A stretch of DNA of 64,000 nt, taken from NCBI GenBank assembly GCA_016708125.1, contig JADJGF010000001.1, positions 766,001 to 830,000 on the forward strand, given 5' to 3'. The position numbers and the translations under genes are program-made. The notes below the pieces were generated by a model. It was not told the DNA's origin. It ran no database searches and worked only from the letters and a program-made list of their open reading frames with translations. Shown piece by piece: positions 18,831-28,271 of this stretch. Position 1 is the first letter of the stretch; each line of letters opens with the position of its first letter. The DNA is from Ignavibacteriota bacterium (lineage in GTDB: Bacteria > Bacteroidota > Ignavibacteria > Ignavibacteriales > Melioribacteraceae).

Positions 18831-20258
18831 CTAAAGTTTTATTTTACTTAAAAGAATACAAATTTTGTCTTGAAAATTTCTTGCAGTTTTTGAACTTCCA
18901 ATAAAATTTTGAATCATAATTGAAAATGTAATTTCATGATTATTTGCAGTTTGAAGATATCCGGATAAAGCACTTACCCCGTTTAAAGTTCCGGTTTTTG
19001 CAAAAACATTTTTAAATGCTTTAGTATTTTTCATTCTATTAGATAAAGTTCCATCAACTCCGGCAATTGGAAAAGAGTTTTTTAAAATCTCATAATTCTT
19101 TTTTGAATTTTGATACATATATTTCAGCATTGAAATTAATAATTCCGCTGAAATTAAATTATAACGGGAAATTCCCGAGCCATCGGCTAAATTATAATCT
19201 TTTGAGTTTAAACCTATTTTATTAATTAAACTATCAATTAATTTTATTCCATTTTCTGATGAAGCCGGTTTACCGAAATTCTTTAAAGCCAATGCGCGTA
19301 AGGTCATTTCCGCACTTAGATTATCACTTTCTTTATTAAGATTTACAATTACGTCTTTGAATTTTCGTTCGTGAGTATAAATATGTTTAGCAAATTCCGG
19401 AACTGTTGCTGTATCAATTTTACCAAGAAATTCTATTTTCTGATTTTCTAATTTTTCTTTCAGCAGATATAAAAAAAATAATTCGGGATTAACAATATTA
19501 ATTTTAGCAGTATCTTTTTTTGCACTTGTTGATAAACTACCTTTAACAATTATTTCATTTCCGCGACTTTGCCAATCGCGTGTAATTTCAAATTTTTCTG
19601 TTTCATTATTTGTTGTAACTGAAGTATTTGAAATATCAAAAAAATCTGTTTCGGGAATAATTTTAATTTTAGCTTCTTTATTTAATTCTCCGGGTTCAAA
19701 TTCTATCTGCACGCAAGCATCATTTATAATTAGCGGAGTTAAATACGGAAAATCAGATGAAGGATCATCATCCCACATCCAGCCGCTTCCCCAAAATAAT
19801 GAATCCATATTTGAAACATCGCCGTAAATATTTCCGCGAATTTCTTTAATTCCATAACCAATAATTTTGGAAACCAATGTATCTAAATCATCTGTTGAAA
19901 ATTCTGGATCAAATCCGCCTTTAACAAAAATATCTCCGTAGCAAATTGAATCCATAATAATTCCGCTATGAAATACGGAAGTTTGAAAGGAATAATCCGC
20001 GCCTAAAAATTCTAACGCTGAAGTAGTTGTTAAAATTTTCATATTTGATGCGGGCGTTAAAAGTAGCTTTTCATTTTTTTGATAAAGTAATTTATCATCT
20101 GTTAAATCATAAATTGAAACAGCCAACATGGAAGATTTAAAGAAATCATCTTCAAATATTTTGTCGATTTCTTCTTCAATTTCTTTGTTAAATTCTTGAG
20201 CAAAAATTGGTAAAGAAAAAATCAAAAATGCGAAAAGAAATTCAGTTATTTTTTTCAT
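18831..20258 (-). CDS. dacB: D-alanyl-D-alanine carboxypeptidase/endopeptidase (PBP4-type)
   Basis: A 475-residue class C penicillin-binding protein with signal peptide (ending PIFAQ). Active-site motifs: S71-N-M-K74 (SxxK), SDN in ESDNLSAE, and KTG in FAKTGTLNG. The insertion between SxxK and SDN is the large PBP4-type domain. It acts in the periplasm, trimming the terminal D-Ala or cross-links of peptidoglycan. The start overlaps the preceding TatD-fusion gene by one base. Confidence 0.92.
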   Translation of the reverse strand: MKKITEFLFAFLIFSLPIFAQEFNKEIEEEIDKIFEDDFFKSSMLAVSIYDLTDDKLLYQKNEKLLLTPASNMKILTTTSALEFLGADYSFQTSVFHSGIIMDSICYGDIFVKGGFDPEFSTDDLDTLVSKIIGYGIKEIRGNIYGDVSNMDSLFWGSGWMWDDDPSSDFPYLTPLIINDACVQIEFEPGELNKEAKIKIIPETDFFDISNTSVTTNNETEKFEITRDWQSRGNEIIVKGSLSTSAKKDTAKINIVNPELFFLYLLKEKLENQKIEFLGKIDTATVPEFAKHIYTHERKFKDVIVNLNKESDNLSAEMTLRALALKNFGKPASSENGIKLIDSLINKIGLNSKDYNLADGSGISRYNLISAELLISMLKYMYQNSKKNYEILKNSFPIAGVDGTLSNRMKNTKAFKNVFAKTGTLNGVSALSGYLQTANNHEITFSIMIQNFIGSSKTARNFQDKICILLSKIKL

Positions 20259-21616
20259 TAAAAATACTCTCGTTCTCTAAATTCAACACCTATTTTATTT
20301 AGTACAAAATCCTTTGCTTTTTCTTTATCTACTTCATCCAAACCAACAATTGATAAAACCACTCTTGTATAATTTTTTGCTTTTTGTGCAAAATCAATCA
20401 TCTCTTTGTGCATTTCCGGAGAAACTCTCATTAGTTCGGCATATTGATTTGGATCTGTAGAATTAAGGCTTATCGAAACAACATCTATAGTTCCGGCAAA
20501 CTCCGGAGTAATATCTTTTTTATTAATGTAATTTCCATGACCATCAGTATTTATTCTTGTGCTTCCTCCATTTTCTTTAACATATTTTGCAATTTGTTTT
20601 ACAACATCCCATCTAATTGTAGGTTCGCCGTAACCGCAGAAAACAATTTCTTTATATTTTTTTGGATCACCAATTTCATTTATGTAAACTTCTGCTTCCG
20701 GTTCTTCCGATTTTTTCATTTTCAGATTATAACCTTTCATCACGGCTTCACCTTTTCTATCGCAAAAAACACAATCGGCATTACATCTATTTGTAACATT
20801 TATGTAAAGTGAATTTCCAATTTTATATGTGAAACTAACTTTAGCTTTTTCTCCAATACCATAAAGGCGATAAACGTTATAATTAGTAATTCGCGAAACA
20901 TCAACAATAGAAACATTTTGCACTTCCGCAATTGTTTCTGCAATTAAAGGGATATAAGAAGGTTCATTTCTTTGTCCACGATAAGGAACCGGCGTCATAA
21001 AAGGTGAATCTGTTTCCAATAATAAATTTTCTAACGCAACACTTTTTAAAATTTCTCTAAGTTGATCAGCTTTCTTAAAAGTAACATTTCCGGTGAAAGA
21101 TAAGTAATGTCCCATTGCAGTAAGCTCTGCGGCATCTTCTTTGCTTCCGGCAAAACAGTGAAAATGACATTTTAAATTTGTATTCAAATAAGATCTAATA
21201 ATTGTCATAATATCTTCATTGGATTCTCTGTTATGAACAATTATTGGTTTGTTAACTTTTAAAGCCAAATCAATTTGTGCTTTGAATGCTTTGATCTGAA
21301 TTTCTTTTGGTGAAAAATCATAATAATAATCCAAACCAATTTCACCGATTGCAACAACTTTAGGATGTTTAGAAAATTCTTCCAAAATTTCCAAATCTGA
21401 ATCTTTCCATTCTTTTGTATCATGAGGATGAACACCAACCGCAGCATAAACTTCATCAAATTGTTCTGCCAATTCAATAGCTTTTTTCGATGTTCCCAAA
21501 TCAGTTCCCGGAACTAAAATATAATTTACACCGGCAAGTTTTGCTCTTTCAATAATCTGCTCAATTTCGCCATCAAAATTTGGATAAAATAAATGGGCAT
21601 GTGTATCTACAAACAT
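20258..21616 (-). CDS. TatD-family deoxyribonuclease fused to a radical SAM domain
   Basis: A 452-residue two-domain protein. Residues 1-~255 are a complete TatD metal hydrolase: DTHAHLF, GEIGLDYYYD, HNRES, FHCFAGS and ETDSPFMTP. Residues ~265-452 are a short radical SAM domain with the iron-sulfur motif C278-x3-C282-x2-C285 (CNADCVFC) and a GYGEPTIR glycine-rich strand. TatD genes of normal length stop near residue 260. A TatD-linked radical SAM family is known, often next to or fused with tatD. The product of the radical SAM half is unknown; a role in nucleic-acid or nucleotide repair is only a guess. Confidence 0.9.
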   Translation of the reverse strand: MFVDTHAHLFYPNFDGEIEQIIERAKLAGVNYILVPGTDLGTSKKAIELAEQFDEVYAAVGVHPHDTKEWKDSDLEILEEFSKHPKVVAIGEIGLDYYYDFSPKEIQIKAFKAQIDLALKVNKPIIVHNRESNEDIMTIIRSYLNTNLKCHFHCFAGSKEDAAELTAMGHYLSFTGNVTFKKADQLREILKSVALENLLLETDSPFMTPVPYRGQRNEPSYIPLIAETIAEVQNVSIVDVSRITNYNVYRLYGIGEKAKVSFTYKIGNSLYINVTNRCNADCVFCDRKGEAVMKGYNLKMKKSEEPEAEVYINEIGDPKKYKEIVFCGYGEPTIRWDVVKQIAKYVKENGGSTRINTDGHGNYINKKDITPEFAGTIDVVSISLNSTDPNQYAELMRVSPEMHKEMIDFAQKAKNYTRVVLSIVGLDEVDKEKAKDFVLNKIGVEFREREYF

Positions 21617-21643
21617 TTTTACTCCAATCTAAATCCGAAAAGT

Positions 21644-22639
21644 TTAAAAAATTTCACCAATTACAATTGGGTTTTCATTTAAACTTTTACACAGATTTTG
21701 AATTTCATTTAAATCACTTTTATTAATAATTGCAATTAACCCAATTCCCATATTAAAAACCATTCGCATTTCTTCATCATCAATATTTCCGGTATTCTGA
21801 ATAAGATTAAATATTGCGGGAATTTTCCACGAGTTCCAATCAATTTTAATATTCAAATTTTTGGGAACAACACGTTTTGTATTTCCGATTATTCCCCCGC
21901 CGGTTATGTGCGAAAATCCTTTTATATCAAAATTTTGAATTAAGTTTTGAATAATATTTAAATATGATTTATGAACTTTCAGTAATTCAGATTTTAAATT
22001 TGAATTTATTTGTGGAATATTTTCATCAAGATTAAATTTTGAAAATAGAACTTTTCTTGCAAGCGAATATCCGTTTGTATGCAATCCGTTTGATTCAAAT
22101 CCAATTAGCAGATTTCCTTTTTCAATATTCTTTCCATCAATAATTTTAGATTTATCAACAATTCCTACAATTGTTCCCGAAAGATCATAATCTTTTTCAT
22201 TATAAAGTCCGGGCATTTCTGCGGTTTCGCCGCCGATTAAAGCAACATTATTTTCTTTACAAGCATTTGCAAAACCACTCACAATTTCAGCGGCAACTTC
22301 AGAATTTAATTTTCCGAAAGCCATATAATCCATAAAATATTTTGGCTTGGCTCCGCAAACCGCAATATCATTTACACAATGATTTACCAAATCTTGCCCA
22401 ACTGTATTATGTATTCCCGAATCTATTGCAACTTTAAGTTTTGTTCCAACTCCATCAACACTTGAAACTAAAACCGGATTTTTACATTCGTTCAAATCAA
22501 TTTCATAAAACGCACCAAAATGCCCAATTCCCGAAAGAACATTTTTGTTAAAAGTTGAATTTACAAGAGTTTTAATTTTTTCAACGGTTTCATCACCAGC
22601 TTTAATATCAACACCGGAATCTTTATAGCTATTTTTCAA
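21644..22639 (-). CDS. purM: phosphoribosylformylglycinamidine cyclo-ligase (AIR synthetase)
   Basis: A 331-residue PurM. It begins YKDSGVDIKAGDETV, has SSVDGVGTKLKVA, NDIAVCGAKPKYFMDYMAFGKL, GGETAEMPG, SNGLHTNGYSLAR and HITGGGIIGN, all standard. It makes aminoimidazole ribotide with ATP in purine synthesis. It stands alone, with no other pur genes nearby, 27 bases upstream of the TatD fusion on the same strand. Confidence 0.95.
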   Translation of the reverse strand: MKNSYKDSGVDIKAGDETVEKIKTLVNSTFNKNVLSGIGHFGAFYEIDLNECKNPVLVSSVDGVGTKLKVAIDSGIHNTVGQDLVNHCVNDIAVCGAKPKYFMDYMAFGKLNSEVAAEIVSGFANACKENNVALIGGETAEMPGLYNEKDYDLSGTIVGIVDKSKIIDGKNIEKGNLLIGFESNGLHTNGYSLARKVLFSKFNLDENIPQINSNLKSELLKVHKSYLNIIQNLIQNFDIKGFSHITGGGIIGNTKRVVPKNLNIKIDWNSWKIPAIFNLIQNTGNIDDEEMRMVFNMGIGLIAIINKSDLNEIQNLCKSLNENPIVIGEIF

Positions 22640-22821
22640 TCTAATAATTTCCTTATTTATTTAAGAATTTTGCGTAAAAATTTTTTGAAACATCAATTAT
22701 AATTATAAAGTAAAATGATGCAAAAAGATAAATTTTTATGCTTCTAATTTAACGTAAATAAGTGAATTTTTTTTAGGATTTTGGTAAATTTATAGGTTTA
22801 TTTTATCAACTTATTATTGCT

Positions 22822-23865
22822 ATGAATGTGGATTTATTAAAAGAACGCGAAAAATCAATTTTAACATATGTGATTCAGCAATTTATTCTAACTGCAAATC
22901 CGGTTGGATCAAGAAATCTTGCCAAAAAATTTGGAATCGGATTTTCTCCGGCAACTGTAAGAAATATTATGTCAGATTTGGAAGAATCCGGACTTTTAGG
23001 TCATCCGCATACTTCGGCTGGAAGAATTCCTACTGATTTGGGTTACAGATATTATGTAAATTCATTAATGGATTCTCCGCAATTGCCAAAATCCGATGTT
23101 GATTTTATTGAATCACAGCTTGAGCAATTAAATTTTGATACAAATGAAATTTTAAAAGTAACTTCATCAATCTTGAGCAGTTTAACAAATCAGCTTGCTT
23201 ATGTAAGTTATCCAAAATTTGGGAATGCAATTTTAGAAAGATTGCGTTTGGTAGAAGTTTCAAGTTCCAGAATTCTTGTTGTAATCACAATAAATTCCGG
23301 AATGATAAGAACAATTACTTTGGAAATAAATAGCGGATTTGATAGAAAAAGTTTAAAGACAATTGAAAGATTATTAAATGAAAGACTTTCCGGATTAACA
23401 TTTTCGGAAATTAGAGAAACCGTAACCGAAAGAATTAAAAATATTTCGTCATCGGAATTCAAACCGGTAATTAGAGTTTTTTTAGATTCAGTTGCGGAAA
23501 TTTTTACGGATGTTCGTTCAAATGAAGATTCAATAATTACGGGAACAAAAAATTTATTAACCCAGCCGGAATTTATTGATCATAAAAAATTAAGCAGCAT
23601 AATTGAATTAATTGAAGATAAAGATATTATAATTCATTTTATGGATGAAAACGTTAATAGAAATTCCGGAGAAGTTTCTATAACAATCGGAAGCGAAAGT
23701 AAAGAAGAAAAACTTAATGATTACAGCATTATTATAAAAGAATATAATATTGGACAAGTAGCCGGAAGTATTGGAATTATTGGTCCAAAACGAATGAGAT
23801 ATTCTCACACAATTGCATCAGTTGTAGAAATGGCGGAAGTATTATCAAAAATTTTTAATAAATAA
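22822..23865 (+). CDS. hrcA: heat-inducible transcription repressor
   Basis: A 347-residue HrcA. The N-terminal winged helix contains GSRNLAKKFGIGFSPATVRNIMSDLEESG and the following HTSAGRIPTDLGYRYYV, both hallmark HrcA segments. The C-terminal part is the GAF-like dimerisation region ending in GPKRMRYSHTIASVV. It normally represses chaperone operons through the CIRCE operator, but I see no TTAGCACTC-N9-GAGTGCTAA repeat in the 182 bases upstream. It leads a run with grpE and dnaJ. Confidence 0.95.
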   Translation: MNVDLLKEREKSILTYVIQQFILTANPVGSRNLAKKFGIGFSPATVRNIMSDLEESGLLGHPHTSAGRIPTDLGYRYYVNSLMDSPQLPKSDVDFIESQLEQLNFDTNEILKVTSSILSSLTNQLAYVSYPKFGNAILERLRLVEVSSSRILVVITINSGMIRTITLEINSGFDRKSLKTIERLLNERLSGLTFSEIRETVTERIKNISSSEFKPVIRVFLDSVAEIFTDVRSNEDSIITGTKNLLTQPEFIDHKKLSSIIELIEDKDIIIHFMDENVNRNSGEVSITIGSESKEEKLNDYSIIIKEYNIGQVAGSIGIIGPKRMRYSHTIASVVEMAEVLSKIFNK

Positions 23866-23888
23866 AATTTAAAAACTTGAGGAAATTA

Positions 23889-24485
23889 ATGAGCGAAACA
23901 CAAAAAGAAAATAATGAAGAATTAGAAAATAAAGTTGAACAAAATGAAGAAGTAAATGAAGAAATTATTGATTCAAAAGAAGAAATAAATTCCGAAAAAA
24001 TTGAAGAAAAAGCTGAAGAAATTGTAGAAAATAAAATTGCAGAATATGAAGAAAAAAATAAATCGCTTCAAGATTTACTTTTACGAAAAGCTGCCGAATT
24101 TGAAAATTACAAGCGTCGGACAGAAAACGATCAATTAAATTTGATGAAATATGCAGCGGAATCTTTCATTATAAAAATTCTTCCAATTTATGATGATCTT
24201 CAAAGATCGGTTCAACATTTAGGTGAAGATAGTTTTGAATCCGTTAAAAATGGATTAAAATTAGTTTTAGATAAATTTACAAAAACGTTGGATGATCAAG
24301 GAATTAAAAAAATTGAAGCGAAAGGTCAAGAATTTAATGTGGATTTTCACGAAGCTTTGCTGCAACAGCCATCAAAAGAAGTTCCGCCAAATACGGTAAT
24401 TGAAGAAGTTGATCCGGGATATTTTTATAAAGATAGAGTTATAAAGCATGCAAAAGTTATTGTAAGTAAAGAGGTTGAAGAATAG
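23889..24485 (+). CDS. grpE: nucleotide exchange factor GrpE
   Basis: 198 residues from the ATG at 23889, which follows GAGGA at a good distance; an upstream TTG at 23877 in frame is less likely. The N-terminal ~60 residues are Glu/Lys-rich and disordered or coiled coil. The GrpE domain follows: LLRKAAEFENYKRRTE, ILPIYDDLQRS, FNVDFHEALLQQPS and PGYFYKDRVIKHAKVIVSK. It releases ADP from DnaK. It sits 23 bases after hrcA. Confidence 0.93.
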   Translation: MSETQKENNEELENKVEQNEEVNEEIIDSKEEINSEKIEEKAEEIVENKIAEYEEKNKSLQDLLLRKAAEFENYKRRTENDQLNLMKYAAESFIIKILPIYDDLQRSVQHLGEDSFESVKNGLKLVLDKFTKTLDDQGIKKIEAKGQEFNVDFHEALLQQPSKEVPPNTVIEEVDPGYFYKDRVIKHAKVIVSKEVEE

Positions 24486-24523
24486 TATATTTCAGAATTG
24501 ATTTTGTTAAATAAAGGAATTAA

Positions 24524-25645
24524 ATGAGTAAAAGAGATTATTATGAAATTTTAGGTGTTTCCAAAGATGCATCTAACGATGAAATAAAAAAAGCTTATAG
24601 AAAATTGGCAATGCAATATCACCCGGATAAAAATCCGGATGATAAAGCCTCTGAAGAAAAATTTAAAGAAGCCGCTGAAGCTTATGAAGTTTTAAGCAAT
24701 TCTGAAAAAAGATCAAAATATGATAGATTCGGTCATAATGGATTACGAGGCGGACAAGATTTTCATAGTTACCAAAATGTTAATGATATATTCAGCCATT
24801 TTTCTGATATATTTGGCGGAGGTTTTGGCGGTTCATCAATTTTTGATGATTTATTTAATACCGGAAGATCCGGCAGAGGAAGACAAAGCTCAACCGGAAC
24901 GCCCGGTTCTGATTTAAAAGTTTCACTAAAATTAACTTTAGAAGAAATTGCTTCCGGAGTTTCGAAAACAATTAAGATTAAAAAACATACGCAATGTTCA
25001 AACTGTAATGGAACTGGAGCAAATAGTAGTTCCGGATTTAAAACTTGTTCAGTTTGTAACGGAGCCGGCGAAGTTAGGGAAGTTTCCAGATCAATATTTG
25101 GACAATTTGTAAATATTTCTGTTTGCCATAATTGCAAAGGAACCGGAAAAATTATTTCAGATCCTTGTAGAACTTGTTCCGGAGATGGAAGAGTTCATGA
25201 GGAATCAAAAATAAAAGTCAACGTTCCCGCCGGAGTTACAAACAATAGTTATATGACAATGCGCGGCGAAGGAAATGCCGGAAAAAATGGCGGTCCGGCT
25301 GGTGATATTATTGTTGTTTTTCAAGAAATTGAACATGAATATTTCCTTAGAGACGGTGATGATTTAATTTATGATCTTTTCCTAAGCTTCCCGGATATTG
25401 TTATGGGAACTTCAATTGAAATTCCTACAATTAACGGAAGAGCAAGTTTAAAAATTGAACCCGGAACTCAGCCCGGAAAATTTCTAAAAATGCGCGGCAA
25501 AGGAATTCCGCATTTAAATCAGCATGGATCGGGCGATCAATTGGTTAGAATTAATATTCATGTTCCCGAAAAGATTAATTCTAAAGAAAAAGAACTGCTT
25601 AAAGAATTAGGCAAATTGCCAAATATAATTAGCGCAAATAGATAA
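24524..25645 (+). CDS. dnaJ: chaperone DnaJ
   Basis: A 373-residue full-length type I DnaJ. The J domain (1-70) carries the HPD motif in YHPDKNPDD. A Gly/Phe-rich region follows (DIFGGGFGGSSIFDD). The zinc domain has four CxxCxGxG-type repeats (CSNCNGTGA, CSVCNGAGE, CHNCKGTGK, CRTCSGDGR), then the C-terminal substrate domain. It works with DnaK and GrpE; dnaK is not in this window. Confidence 0.96.
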   Translation: MSKRDYYEILGVSKDASNDEIKKAYRKLAMQYHPDKNPDDKASEEKFKEAAEAYEVLSNSEKRSKYDRFGHNGLRGGQDFHSYQNVNDIFSHFSDIFGGGFGGSSIFDDLFNTGRSGRGRQSSTGTPGSDLKVSLKLTLEEIASGVSKTIKIKKHTQCSNCNGTGANSSSGFKTCSVCNGAGEVREVSRSIFGQFVNISVCHNCKGTGKIISDPCRTCSGDGRVHEESKIKVNVPAGVTNNSYMTMRGEGNAGKNGGPAGDIIVVFQEIEHEYFLRDGDDLIYDLFLSFPDIVMGTSIEIPTINGRASLKIEPGTQPGKFLKMRGKGIPHLNQHGSGDQLVRINIHVPEKINSKEKELLKELGKLPNIISANR

Positions 25646-25671
25646 TACTTTTTCAAATTGTTGAGCTTATT

Positions 25672-26187
25672 TTGAAAGATTTATCAAAATATATTTCTCG
25701 TAAGCTAAGTTTAACAACGCAAGAAATTAAATCTGGTGCGTTTATTTTAATTATTTTGGTTTTAGGATTTTCAATAAAGTTTACAAATCTGAAAATTTCG
25801 GAAGAACCATCTAAAAAATATAATTTTATTTTTTTTGATAGTTTAAGCAAAGCAATAGAACTTGAACAAAAATCAATACAATATGATCATAAAATTGTTG
25901 AAAAAAGAGTTGATTCTGACCAAGAACTTTCAGATTTTAGTGTAAAGAAATTAGATTCAAATAAGAAAATCAGCAATAATTTAAAGAAGAATAGTATTAA
26001 TATAAATACTGCTTCCATTATTGAATTAACGAAATTACCGGGAATTGGTCCAAAAACAGCCGAAAAAATTATTGAGTTAAGAAATAAAAGAAGTGGTTTT
26101 AAAAAAAATGAAGAATTGTTGGATGTAAAAGGAATTGGTCAAAAAAAATTTAATGCAATTGCAAATTATTTATACATCGAAAAATAA
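25672..26187 (+). CDS. membrane-anchored helix-hairpin-helix (ComEA-like) protein
   Basis: A 171-residue protein, apparently starting at a TTG (no ATG in frame after the stop at 25639). A single membrane segment lies at about residues 22-41. After a charged linker, residues ~108-171 form tandem helix-hairpin-helix motifs: NINTASIIELTKLPGIGPKTAEKI and LLDVKGIGQKKFNAI. This layout matches ComEA/T2SS-associated HhH proteins that bind DNA outside the membrane. It is followed by a pilin-like and a PilM-like gene, which supports a DNA-uptake or pilus link. Confidence 0.78.
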   Translation: MKDLSKYISRKLSLTTQEIKSGAFILIILVLGFSIKFTNLKISEEPSKKYNFIFFDSLSKAIELEQKSIQYDHKIVEKRVDSDQELSDFSVKKLDSNKKISNNLKKNSININTASIIELTKLPGIGPKTAEKIIELRNKRSGFKKNEELLDVKGIGQKKFNAIANYLYIEK

Positions 26188-26211
26188 GAAATTCTATTAT
26201 CCGGAGGAAAA

Positions 26212-26769
26212 ATGAATCAAAAGAGTGAACCATGGTATATACATGCTGCGTTATATGTAGTTATCGCTATTCTGGTTTTAATACTTATCAAGGTGGCAAT
26301 TATTGATCCTACAGATTACATTGACAAGGAAAAATATTATTCTGAAGAATCACATTTAAGAATGAGCAATATTAGACAAGCACAAATCTTATGGGAAAAA
26401 AAGAATAAAAATTTTACTGATGATTTAAGTGCGTTAATCAACTTTGTTAAAAATGACAATGATGTTGTTAATTTAATTAATGGTGTTGATTCTTTAACAA
26501 ATAAATCTACAAACCCATTTGCAATTTTAACAGTTGGTTCTTTTGTTCCGGAATCTTTAATGTATTCACCAAAATCTCATCAACCTTTTGTTCTCAAAAT
26601 TGATACTACAATGACCATTGATACTGTAATAAATGTCCGTGGACAAATTTTAAAAGTTGATTCAACAACTATTATTGGCTCAAATTATTTTCTTGAAAGC
26701 CCTGATGGATATGGAACAATTGGCGAATTAGATAATCCAAAGAAAAAACACTCAGCTTCTTGGGAATAA
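26212..26769 (+). CDS. pilin-like membrane protein of unknown function
   Basis: A 185-residue protein with a good ribosome binding site (GGAGG, 5 bases before ATG). One N-terminal membrane helix (~residues 12-32, VVIAILVLILIKVAII) is followed by an amphipathic helix (HLRMSNIRQAQILWEKKNKNFTDDLSALINFV) that resembles the spine helix and loop of pseudopilins. No prepilin peptidase site (G-F/M-T-x-x-E) is seen. The rest is a small beta-rich head. Between the HhH and PilM-like genes, a minor-pilin or assembly role is plausible but unproved. Confidence 0.65.
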   Translation: MNQKSEPWYIHAALYVVIAILVLILIKVAIIDPTDYIDKEKYYSEESHLRMSNIRQAQILWEKKNKNFTDDLSALINFVKNDNDVVNLINGVDSLTNKSTNPFAILTVGSFVPESLMYSPKSHQPFVLKIDTTMTIDTVINVRGQILKVDSTTIIGSNYFLESPDGYGTIGELDNPKKKHSASWE

Positions 26770-26776
26770 ATATTGG

Positions 26777-27691
26777 ATGACTGACTTAACTAATCAAGTT
26801 GGTATTAATATTTCTAATACCTCAATTCAATTAGTTGAGATTAGTAATAAAAAAAACAAAGTTTATTTGGAGAATGTTGATGAAGAATTTTTTGAGGAAA
26901 ACTTAGAACCGAACCTTAAAGAACCAAAATTCATCCACATTCTTCAAAATGCATTTAACGAAATTCTTTTACGTAAACCTCTTGTCACTTCAAAAGTTTT
27001 AATTTCATTACCTCTAAATTTTTTCAAAATTTTCGAAATTCCGGTTGATAAAAATCTTACCAAAAATGATTTAACAGAATATTGTAATTGGGAATTTTCT
27101 AAACTTTTTCCGACGGAAAATATTAAAGATTATAGCCTCCAAAAAATAAATTTGGAAACTCCAACTTATCAGCCGTTTCTTAGGTTTATGATTTATGCGA
27201 TTAAGAAAGACTTGTTAAAACGAATTTTTAAATTTTGCGTAAGAAATAATCTCACTCTTAAATCAATAGATATTTCTCATATTTCCGCTAATTCTTTATT
27301 GGCGTATAATAATCCGCAATTAAATTGCTTTTCGTTGTGGATTGATGAAAAAAATATTTCTTCAATTTATATTGTGAACAGTAATATTGTTTTTTCAAAA
27401 TCAAAAAATTATTTAAATATTTCGGAAGTGATGCTTTATATAAAAGATATTTTTTCAGAGATTGAAAATAGAAATCTTATGAAAAGTAAAATTACAGAAA
27501 TATTTTTCCTCGGTTCAACAATCAGCAATGAGCTTATTAATAATTTAAAAAATTCATGTGAGTGTAATCTAAAAATAATAAATCCCTTTGATGAACTAAA
27601 TCTTGATGTTACACATCTTAAAAATTCGATAAACGTAAACTCAACAAAATTCAATGCTGCATTAGGAATGGCGCTTAGATTAATATCATGA
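26777..27691 (+). CDS. PilM/GspL-like actin-fold pilus assembly protein
   Basis: A 304-residue protein opening with QVGINISNTSIQLVEISNKK, the phosphate-1 region of PilM-like actin-fold proteins. It then has SKVLISLPLNFFKIFEIPVDKNLTKNDL and an EFSKLFP segment matching the PilM 'lP...f.k.i.vP' pattern. A later SNELINNLKNS/GMAL segment fits the second lobe. It lies 7 bases after the pilin-like gene and overlaps rsmD by 4 bases. PilN, PilO, PilQ and motor ATPases are not in the window. Divergent sequence makes the call moderate. Confidence 0.68.
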   Translation: MTDLTNQVGINISNTSIQLVEISNKKNKVYLENVDEEFFEENLEPNLKEPKFIHILQNAFNEILLRKPLVTSKVLISLPLNFFKIFEIPVDKNLTKNDLTEYCNWEFSKLFPTENIKDYSLQKINLETPTYQPFLRFMIYAIKKDLLKRIFKFCVRNNLTLKSIDISHISANSLLAYNNPQLNCFSLWIDEKNISSIYIVNSNIVFSKSKNYLNISEVMLYIKDIFSEIENRNLMKSKITEIFFLGSTISNELINNLKNSCECNLKIINPFDELNLDVTHLKNSINVNSTKFNAALGMALRLIS

Positions 27692-28233
27692 GGATAATCG
27701 CTGGAAGTTTGAAAGGCAGAATAATTAAATTTCCCAAATCAAATTTGGTTAGACCAACAACAGATAAAAATAAGGAATCAATATTTAATTATCTAAATAA
27801 CATTATTGATTTTGAAAATATTATTGCTTGTGATTTATATGCCGGAACCGGTTCGCTAGGATTAGAAATTATTAGCCGAGGAGCAAAAGAAGTTCATTTT
27901 GTTGAAAATAATTTTGTTGTTTACAAAAATATTTTAGCAAATATTGAAATATTAAAGGTTGAAGAATTTTGTAAAACTTTTAAAATGACATCATTAAAAT
28001 TTACGAGTAATGGAAATCATCAAAAGTATGATTTAATAATTGCTGATCCTCCGTTTTTTAAAGATGATGTTTACTTGGTCTATAAAAATATTATTGAAAA
28101 TAATTTATTAAATGAAGACGGAATTCTAATTATTGAAAGATCGATTCAAACAGAAACTGAAGATGTGAGAAATTTTAACTTAACTCCAATTAAAAAATTA
28201 GGAGACAGTTTAATTTATCAATTCACGAAATAA
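27688..28233 (+). CDS. rsmD: 16S rRNA (guanine966-N2)-methyltransferase
   Basis: A 181-residue methyltransferase. It begins MRIIAGSLKGRIIKFP, has RPTTDKNKESIFN, the SAM site CDLYAGTGSLGLEIISRGA and the catalytic DPPF in LIIADPPFFKDD, the RsmD order and length. It methylates G966 of 16S rRNA. Its start overlaps the PilM-like stop (ATGA), and coaD follows 38 bases later; rsmD-coaD adjacency is common in bacteria. Confidence 0.93.
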   Translation: MRIIAGSLKGRIIKFPKSNLVRPTTDKNKESIFNYLNNIIDFENIIACDLYAGTGSLGLEIISRGAKEVHFVENNFVVYKNILANIEILKVEEFCKTFKMTSLKFTSNGNHQKYDLIIADPPFFKDDVYLVYKNIIENNLLNEDGILIIERSIQTETEDVRNFNLTPIKKLGDSLIYQFTK

Positions 28234-28271
28234 TATTTTTTATAATTTTAATTAACAAAGAAGAAATAAAT

